Shown piece by piece: positions 57,053 to 64,000 of a stretch of DNA of 64,000 nucleotides. The position numbers and the translations under genes are program-made. Source of the DNA: Crambe crambe. Lineage: Eukaryota; Porifera; Demospongiae; Poecilosclerida; Crambeidae. The DNA lies in the NCBI GenBank assembly GCA_963924555.1, contig OZ004591.1:4030001-4094000 (forward strand). Reading direction: 5' to 3'. Below the pieces are notes generated by a model. The model was given only the letters and a program-made list of their open reading frames with translations, made no database searches and was not told the origin of the DNA. Each line of letters begins with the position of its first letter. Position 1 is the first letter of the stretch.

Positions 57053-60000
57053 TCAAAGAAAAGAATTATCTTGTCGCATACACCATGTAATACGAGAATC
57101 TGAATCATAAATTTTAGAGAGGTCATATCTAGTAAAACTATGATAGATCTTTAATGTTTGCAAAACTGTGTTCTTCTTAAGTCCATTCAACACAGTTTCG
57201 AAATGGATGAAGATTCTCACTGAAGAAGAACGGAAGTGCTGTTTTAAAATAAGATGCTGTAGAGTAGTGTTCTCTTCTAATACACGTCCCATGTACATGG
57301 CATGCTTTTCTGACCATTTAAAGATTTGAATGGTTACGTGAACGAGACTAGTGTTGATCTGCAGTAGAGCAAGTGAACTAGGGTCATATAGATTGATACA
57401 CAATTCTTTCAGTGAGGAAGAACCAAAGACTACATCAGATAATTCTTCATAATCATCACCATAACGATAATCATAATCAAGTACTAAAGTCCTAAGATTC
57501 CTGTTTGGAGAGATCAGCTTAGCCAATGCATTGAGGATGTTAACATCCTGAAATTCGCTGGAGGTCACATTTCTAATGGACAAGGAAGATAACTTAACAT
57601 GGGAAAGCTGATTTAGTAATCTTTCAAAGAATCCACAAGGTAAACTGTATTCACTACTAACACAGACAAATGTATTCAAGTTTTTGAATAAAGGAATCAC
57701 TTCAGCTGAATAGTTGTTTACTGGCTTGTAAATGCTAAAATCAGTAATACTATGCAAGATGCTTTCTGGACACTTTTTAAAGTAAGCCGTAATAGAGCAA
57801 CCTGATAGTGTCATCCTAGTTACAGTACCTTTACATTGGTTTGTCGACATGAGGCCCCAAATAAAACTATCTGATGATCCCTCCATTAAAATCACATCCC
57901 AGGATGCTGTAGGGGCACTGATGGCAATACAATAGCCTAATGCATACTTCTCTAGTGGAGCAAACACTCTACTTGCTGATACTTCATTTGTTCCAAAAGT
58001 AGCTGCAAAATCGAAGCAAGAGATTTGAGCTTCATGCAAGCATTGAAGAAACTCACTGGATAACACGCACTCATTTTTCTGTATGGTCACAAAGGCTTTA
58101 TTAATGGCCCCACACCAGAAAGATCCCAAACCAGTCAAACCGGCTACAAATCTCCACACCACATTCCAACGTTTATCACTACAATACTGTTTGAACACCT
58201 CTTCCCCATCATGATGGGGAAGCTGGGAAATATAGTAAGCGGTTAAGAATTCTTGGAAGGTGAGATGGAGGAAGTTGTGGGAGGCTCCACCTTCAATGTA
58301 AAAGGAAGGTACAGGGTCAAGGAAACCAAAATGGACCAAGTCTCCAGGCAAAGCATCACTGTAAAAAATGACTTCATTTTCTTTAAATCCTTCAAAAGCC
58401 ACTTCAGATAACTTCAGAAAGTGATGAAGATATTCTTCAGGGAGATCAGTAAACTTATTTAAAGAAATGTGGTCTGACTGATCCTTGAGGTACCTTTGCA
58501 GTGTTATAAGGCACAATCTTGTGTATAATTGTGTCAATGTCTTGGGTATAGGACGACCAGTTCTCCTGCTATTTCTGTACATGTCAACAACTATAGCTGC
58601 ATTAAGAGGAATGTACATCAAGCTGTTGATTGCAGGACTGCTGGAGGCCAATATATAAGTTATGAAGTCACTCAGCATTTCAGGCTCAGATGAAAAGACA
58701 CTGGAGGCATATTTTTCGACACATTCTTGAGTGAAACCCAAGATTTCTACATGTTTTTGTACCTGAAGATCACTGCTGCTAAGAAAGTCAGCAGTTGCTG
58801 ATGGTCTGCTGGTCACTATCACTGTGGACTTTGGTAGATCGCGTCCTGTGATAATATTGATCAAGAGTCCATCACACCGCAAGCTACTAGGAAGCTCATC
58901 AAAGCCATCAAGAATGAACAAAACTCCCTTACCGTCAGAGTTGATTACTTCCTTAGATACAGCTTTCTTCAAATCACCATTCTGGTGATAAAATAGATCA
59001 TTGATTTCTCTCATCTGTTGCACATACTTGTCCCTTAATCTGAGAAGCACCACCAAATTGTAGTGCCTCATGGATGGAATCTCATCCCACTTCCTACACA
59101 GTTCCCAAGCAAAAGTACTTTTACCCACTCCAGGAGGACCCTCTACCAAAACTAACGCCAAATGACTATGGTGTCTAACTGGCTCAAAGATATCATCAAT
59201 GTTGATCTCCTCCTTGTTTTTTAGAATCTCTGCAACGTTACCATGTAAAGTGTGCTTCATAACCTCTTGGAGATCACGCGGCTTATGGTGCACCAGTGCA
59301 AGGTTGATGTACTTTTTACTAGGAGTGGGAGGGAACTTGCCATCCTTAGAAACTGAACATCTTTCATACATTCCCTTGAGATACTCAGCATAGCGAGAAA
59401 TGGCTGGAGAAGCAGCTGGACAACCAACAGGTGTAGCATCTATAAAATATAAGACTGCATTAAATTTTTGTCAGATTCTACTACTATTATCTGACACTTA
59501 CGATAGCTCTCCACCAATGAATCAGCTAATGATTGGAAATAAGGTTCAGACTCCAAGATACTTATGAACTTGGAGAAGGCTGATGGCTCTACTCTGATCT
59601 TTGACTCGACAGCACCCAATAATGCCATAGTCCTGGTAGTTGGATCATGCATTTTGTATGAGGCCTTACTATGAATGCCTTGAGGTATAATGTTCTGAGC
59701 ATACAACTTGTTGGCCACATTGTCTAGATCATTGCTAATCATGTCATTCAGAGCTCCACGCTGACTTATGAAGGAACTCACTGCCCTGTTTGGATCAGAG
59801 AAGTCTCTTGACTGAGGATTTTCCATGAATACGCCAGAACTTTCAGGGACAAATCTGAATATCAAAGCAGAGCTCAAATCATCTACTTTTAGAGCTACAG
59901 ATACTTGTACCTTGTTTCTCCATGGCTAACTGAAAATGTTTTAATCTCATTCTTATCAAGAACGTGAAACGGGAAAGAACCATCATCTGGAGTATCAGAA

Positions 60001-60071
60001 CTGCTACGAGATTCGCATTCAAGTTTCTTTTTCTTTCTAGACGGCAACTGAGATTCAATTGTAGTGTTCAT
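57053..60071 (-). CDS. NOD-like receptor: CARD-like, NACHT, LRR
   Basis: Intracellular sensor of the NLR family; NLRs oligomerise through NACHT and signal through the N-terminal death-fold. Model: exons 60071–59911, 59854–59502, 59439–57053, giving 966 residues with matching phases. Exon 1 starts MNTTIESQLPSRKKKKLECE (basic, NLS-like). A shorter model starts at 59826 (MENPQSRDF). The death-fold/CARD-like region is about residues 70–170. NACHT: Walker A GPPGVGKST at about 272–280, Walker B VLFILDGFDELP at about 344–355, TVIVTSRPSA sensor-type motif. The C-terminal third has leucine-rich segments (NLRTLVLDYDY, SSSLKELCINLYD), few compared with vertebrate NLRs. The last exon (2387 bases) holds NACHT and LRR together. 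Key ATP-binding residues are intact. A broken paralogue is at 33322–33906. The exon-1 assignment is inferred from splice signals. Confidence 0.88.
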
Positions 60072-60158
60072 GATTTACTCTAGCCTTTCAGGGGGAGGGG
60101 CCTAGGAATCGGGTGGTCACATGACTTGGTGAGGCTCACAGCCATGTAAACAGATCAA

Positions 60159-60164
60159 TTTAAT
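60159..60164 (-). promoter_or_regulatory. possible polyadenylation signal ATTAAA of the RING gene
   Basis: ATTAAA on the minus strand, about 77 bases beyond the RING gene stop and only about 90 bases before the NLR first exon. Confidence 0.3.
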
Positions 60165-60240
60165 AGAATACAAAAAATTAACACATCTTTAGGACACACA
60201 AGTATTATTTTGAGAGCAAAGTGATGATTGGGTGACCATG

Positions 60241-61350
60241 TCACACTGACCCATAAGACTGCCCGCCACTAAACGGAAGCAAACGTTCCTCTGCACTGCT
60301 CCTCCCGGGTACCTCCGACGATGTTGTGTCACTGGAATCCAAGACCCCCGTTCTTGCTTCCTGACTTTCTGATTGGTCTCCAGGAACCCGGGCTTTGCAG
60401 AGTGGGCACAAATCACTGTGATTCACCAACCACTCATCAATGCATTTGATGTGAAAGGAATGATCACAGGGCAGAACTCGTAACCGATCACCTTCCTTGA
60501 AATCCTCCACACAAATTGCACATGTCTCTGTCTCCTGGTGATTCAGTTTGCTAAACCGTTTGGTAGGGAGTTGCTGCGTTCGTTCTTTTCCTAGGGGCGT
60601 CTGGGCCTGTACATCAACCTGAAGCTGTTGCAGCTGCCTCAAAATGCTCTCTATCAATTCCTGGCGAGCGATTCGGTCTCTGGTTTGGAACTGATTGTAG
60701 TTCCTCTGTCGAGTATCAATTTCCATTATTTCCCTTTCGAATCGGTGCCTTCGATATCGATTGATGCAGAACACACAGCACAGACAACATATGAAGATAC
60801 AGGGGAGAATTACAAATGCAGCTACTATGACTACGATCAACAGCAAAAATTGCGATTCTGTGATAACAGTAGCCTCGACTTCGGGTTTGTCAAAGCTGGA
60901 AAGAGACGGTAAGAGGTAATTATTAAAAAACCAATCTTCCACCAGGACAATTGGGAACCCTAGGTTTCTCACTTCAGGGGTGAGCGTCAAAAAAGAGTCA
61001 TTTGGGTTTGATGCGATAATCAAATCATAGCCTGCATTTCTCACATACGTGATAGTACTGTTGGGACACTTTGGATATCCCTCAATCACTGCAAACCAGG
61101 GTACCCATCGTGAAGAAGTAGGGATAGGTTCTATGTAAGAACACCCATCTTTGGGACTTGGTTGGTGGAGATAACCTCTCATGACATTATCTGTATTGGC
61201 TGCTCTTGTGGAGAGGAAGTCGTTATCAATGTAGGTGTAAGTCTCGGCCTCGAAATTGCTCATATTCGTCAGGGAGATGGATAGCCTTGCGTTGCAGACA
61301 TCAAGTGTGCCGATCGCTAGCCAGAAGATGAAGTTCCGAAAGGTGAACAT
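60241..61350 (-). CDS. PA-TM-RING E3 ubiquitin ligase (RNF13/goliath type), 369 aa
   Basis: Endomembrane E3 ligase of the PA-TM-RING family, acting on endosomal or lysosomal membrane proteins. It is a single uninterrupted exon, [21 protein letters not shown] to GQSYGSV. Features: signal peptide about 1–21; lumenal PA-like domain about 40–150 (ends [10 protein letters not shown]); transmembrane helix about 168–195 with a Cys-rich cytoplasmic edge (ICCLCCVFC); basic/coiled stretch 198–245; RING-H2 finger 277–318 ([21 protein letters not shown]), with all eight zinc ligands of the C3H2C3 pattern present; Ser-rich tail. The length fits RNF13/RNF167 (about 350–380). It lies head to tail with the NLR, with 169 bases between its stop and the first NLR exon. 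Confidence 0.95.
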   Translation of the reverse strand: MFTFRNFIFWLAIGTLDVCNARLSISLTNMSNFEAETYTYIDNDFLSTRAANTDNVMRGYLHQPSPKDGCSYIEPIPTSSRWVPWFAVIEGYPKCPNSTITYVRNAGYDLIIASNPNDSFLTLTPEVRNLGFPIVLVEDWFFNNYLLPSLSSFDKPEVEATVITESQFLLLIVVIVAAFVILPCIFICCLCCVFCINRYRRHRFEREIMEIDTRQRNYNQFQTRDRIARQELIESILRQLQQLQVDVQAQTPLGKERTQQLPTKRFSKLNHQETETCAICVEDFKEGDRLRVLPCDHSFHIKCIDEWLVNHSDLCPLCKARVPGDQSESQEARTGVLDSSDTTSSEVPGRSSAEERLLPFSGGQSYGSV

Positions 61351-61915
61351 CTTCGGAGATTAATTATTGTCGATAATTAGCAATATAGGAGTACTAGAGA
61401 CACATCAAAGAGTAGTTAGATGTACAAACAGCTGGAGAATCCGTGAGGGTCTTCACAATACAAGACGTGTAAGAAGGCACCGCTCAACTCTGATCTGGCG
61501 AGATTAGTTTACTTCAAGCTGTGTGTCTGCCAGAGAGCAACACTCCCTTACATCTACACCACCACTGAACTGCTGCTGAATGCAGCTTCCTCTCTAGCTC
61601 ATGCTCAGGAGGTCGACGCCCATAAATAATTATTACGTCATATCAAAGCTTATGGTAATACTTTGGTAAAGGGTAGACAAATCAAAAAATAATATTATAT
61701 CACCTGAATGACTCTATTGCCAAAAATAAACATCTCTATGATGAGTAATAAATACAGACTGAAAGTCAATGTTAGTATGCACCAAAAGTTTTTAGCTATA
61801 TATTATAGATAAAGTGAATTGGACGGTGGTCAACTTTTTAAGATTTAAAAAAATACGAAGCTTTGATGCAGTAGTGTTATACATGCTGTGTTGAAGTTTG
61901 ATTGTCGGGTTGGTT
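61351..61915. other. intergenic region between the RING and UTX-like genes
   Basis: This includes the presumed promoter/5' UTR of the RING gene and the 3' UTR of the UTX-like gene. No repeat or RNA gene was recognised. Confidence 0.5.
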
Positions 61916-63701
61916 TTATCTTGTAGAGTTGGAGATTGGTAGGGCAGAAGATGGAAAGAGTTTGAAAGCAGCAAGCACATCACTCAGTTCTTTCATCTTG
62001 TACTGTAATGCATTCAAAATTGGTACATTCAAAATTGGGCAGTGGAAAGCAAAATAACAACAACAACAATAAAAAGACAAAACCATTCTAACCACATATG
62101 CACCCACTACATGCAGCATGAGAAGATTTTACCAGGGACAGGCTGGGATTTACAATGAAGATGCTAGTATTGGAGCACACAACCTTATGTACCTGCTGCA
62201 AGACAGTGAACGATTTCTTCATGGCAGTAGCACACTTGTGGCAGTACACCAAGTATTCCCCACGGTGGTTCAGCACAAAGAGAATGTTGAAGACCTCATC
62301 GAGGCAGTTTGTACAGCAAGGTGCAGGCTCCCCTGTCTCTCTCCCATGCCAGTGGACTTGGATACCTGCTTTATCCAGGTGTGCCAGCAACAGTCGACTC
62401 TGGATCAGAGAACTCTCAAGCAGCGACCTAATTGGGCAAGTGAACAACATCAATTCAAATCTCCAAGTGAAAAATTTAAAAGTGTGAATCACACAAATTC
62501 CTCATGAAACTCAGTGAAATTTTATTCTTGCAAAGTAATTAGTTTAAAAAGGAAAATTTGCTTTGGAGTGTGGGTGGGTGTGTACCCATGTACCTTAGCT
62601 GTTGGTAGAGAGTTTCATTGGCTATCTTCACACTCCGCACCAAGCTCCATGCCATGTGCACCATCGGCACAATACTTCTTACCTCTGGAAGAGAGAAGTG
62701 GAAATATCATGCACGTTATTAAATGTCTCTTTAGGATTATAGGAGAAAATTAAAAATGAGCAATTATCGAGCCTCTCTTTAGCAGTAGGGATTGCAAGGA
62801 GACAAAAATGAGCAATGGTATATATTAAAGGGTGAGCTTCTCTTTAGCATTTGGGATTGATTTCCTATAGCTAGTGACCTGGTTCTGCGGATGCTACATA
62901 GCTCTTAGCTTACTCTGGATTTTGTTCCACTGGTATCTTTCCCAAGACATTCTGAACTGGTGAGCAGTGAGTGGGCCAATATTCCAGGCTATGTTATTAC
63001 ACACGCTCTGTAAAAATGACAAGAGAATAAAATATACGAATATACCTTACTAATGCTGCAGCCTATTGTATGAAGAGGTAAACTTGAAGCAAAATTATTC
63101 ATTAATTTTCAAAAACATGAATAAATTGCTCTACAAAGTTTCTGTAGCTACTGTGAAAAAAGGTTATACTCTCCAACAAGACCACCTCTTTGGACCCATG
63201 GGTGCTTGCTAGTTAGGTTATTGTAGAAGCCCTCTTCTCTCAGGGCCTCAGTGCAATCAGTACTGAAGGACTCACATTGGCTTGGACCCAGTGTACAGTG
63301 CCTGGATTGAGCCACACGACATCTCCCTTGTACTGGGTGAATCGATACACTGGAATCTTCAGATCATATAACTCATTCAAAATGGGCCACCATGATCCTG
63401 CACACACATAAATGAAATATATTACAGAATATCTACATAATCGTCCATACAATCCAAACCTACATTCAAGTCAATACTATACCTACGTACATATGTTACA
63501 TCGTAGCAACTCCCAAGAGATGTGATAACTAATTTACTAGCTTAGGTTTCTCCCAACAGGTTCTTTAGATTTTAAAATTGATCAACTTGACTATCATAAT
63601 GCACTTGTTTTGTTTTTACCGAGTCCTATGCACAATGGTGGAATCAATTTTTTTATACGCTCGTTTTTTATAACATACCTGTCAGAAAGCACAGCTTATG
63701 C
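61916..63701 (-). CDS. KDM6: KDM6/UTX-type histone H3K27 demethylase, C-terminal exons
   Basis: KDM6 enzymes remove methyl groups from H3 Lys27 with Fe(II) and 2-oxoglutarate. Exons (gene order): 63701–63679 (23 bases, HKLCFLTG), 63397–63276, 63007–62914, 62684–62594, 62427–62193, 62002–61916; phases join without error. JmjC motifs: [36 protein letters not shown] (the His in TVHWV matches the C-terminal iron ligand), [35 protein letters not shown]. The zinc-binding domain follows: [38 protein letters not shown]. The protein ends [13 protein letters not shown] … SNSTR. These are the C-terminal ~220 residues; the first iron-ligand exon and the TPR region should lie to the right of the window. 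UTX, UTY and JMJD3 cannot be told apart here. Confidence 0.93.
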
Positions 63702-63719
63702 CTGCAGGAAATAAGGAAG

Positions 63720-64000
63720 GGGGAGGGTGGAATAAAAATGAGATTACAGCAAGATCATGCCTTGAGCTCAGCTAAGTGAGTTTCACACACTGAGGGTGAG
63801 GTTGAAGTACAGGACTTCACCTCAAAAGTAATGAGGTCAAAGTACAGCATGAATGAAAACCCATGATGTGTGGTGGTGATATCATTATTGCTGAATCAGC
63901 AAATGGAAAGGAACTTCCCAGTACGAATTCCATTAGAGGTCTTATACCTTGTGAGGTAGGAGGCAAGTTCAAAAAGATAGACTTGTCATTCTCTATGAAG
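63720..64000. other. right edge, no exon identified with confidence
   Basis: The next upstream JmjC exon of the KDM6-like gene was expected but not found. On the minus strand 64000–63950 is open (FIENDKSIFLNLPPTSQ) up to a GTATAAG donor and could be the end of an exon cut by the edge. I do not recognise it. Confidence 0.3.

Noticed and set aside
60241-60416. Alternative minus-strand frame over the RING gene
   Set aside because: It overlaps the end of the clear RING-H2 gene in another frame.

Overview
The window looks like a piece of a demosponge nuclear genome, close to Amphimedon in style. The reasons are AT-rich DNA, small phased exons with GT–AG introns, a CARD-like/NACHT/LRR receptor of the type expanded in sponges, and introns and intergenic DNA packed with short DNA transposons. 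I have no species-level proof. No bacterial operon, rRNA or CRISPR array was seen.

Layout. Positions 1346–33259 (minus strand) hold one large gene, a class VII unconventional myosin (MYO7-like). I placed 26 exons whose phases all join into one open frame of 1546 codons: motor, a short neck with two IQ motifs, a charged segment, MyTH4, FERM, SH3, and the start of a second MyTH4. The N-terminal ~50–60 residues and the usual second MyTH4–FERM block were not found; the last recognised exon runs into a stop at 1346. Its two largest introns (10.1–19.1 kb and 20.2–26.7 kb) are filled with nested palindromic (foldback) elements. Positions 33.3–36.1 kb hold a broken NLR fragment that has lost its P-loop and a frameshifted hAT transposase.

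Positions 36.5–56.9 kb are a transposon graveyard in which insertions can be dated relative to each other by exact target-site duplications (TSDs). There are two Mutator-like elements with 9-bp TSDs (41142–50494 and 51112–53003). Five P-type elements have 7-bp TSDs, one of them (45397–50307) carrying an eight-exon P-type transposase plus a convergent accessory ORF. There is also a hAT element with an 8-bp TSD, and a KDZ-type element (about 53.37–56.93 kb) that pairs a CxC zinc-finger transposase fragment with a homeodomain-like, Pro/Ser-repeat gene on the other strand.

Positions 57.05–63.7 kb are ordinary, compact minus-strand genes: an NLR (CARD-like, NACHT, LRR), a PA-TM-RING E3 ubiquitin ligase (RNF13/goliath type), and the C-terminal exons of a KDM6/UTX-type H3K27 demethylase. 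The gene's 5' part is probably beyond the right edge.

The genes do not form a pathway. The main biological interest is the transposon ecology: repeated use of one 7-bp target, two-gene elements with convergent accessory ORFs, a gene-fragment-carrying Mutator-like element, and stacked foldback arrays inside a conserved myosin gene.
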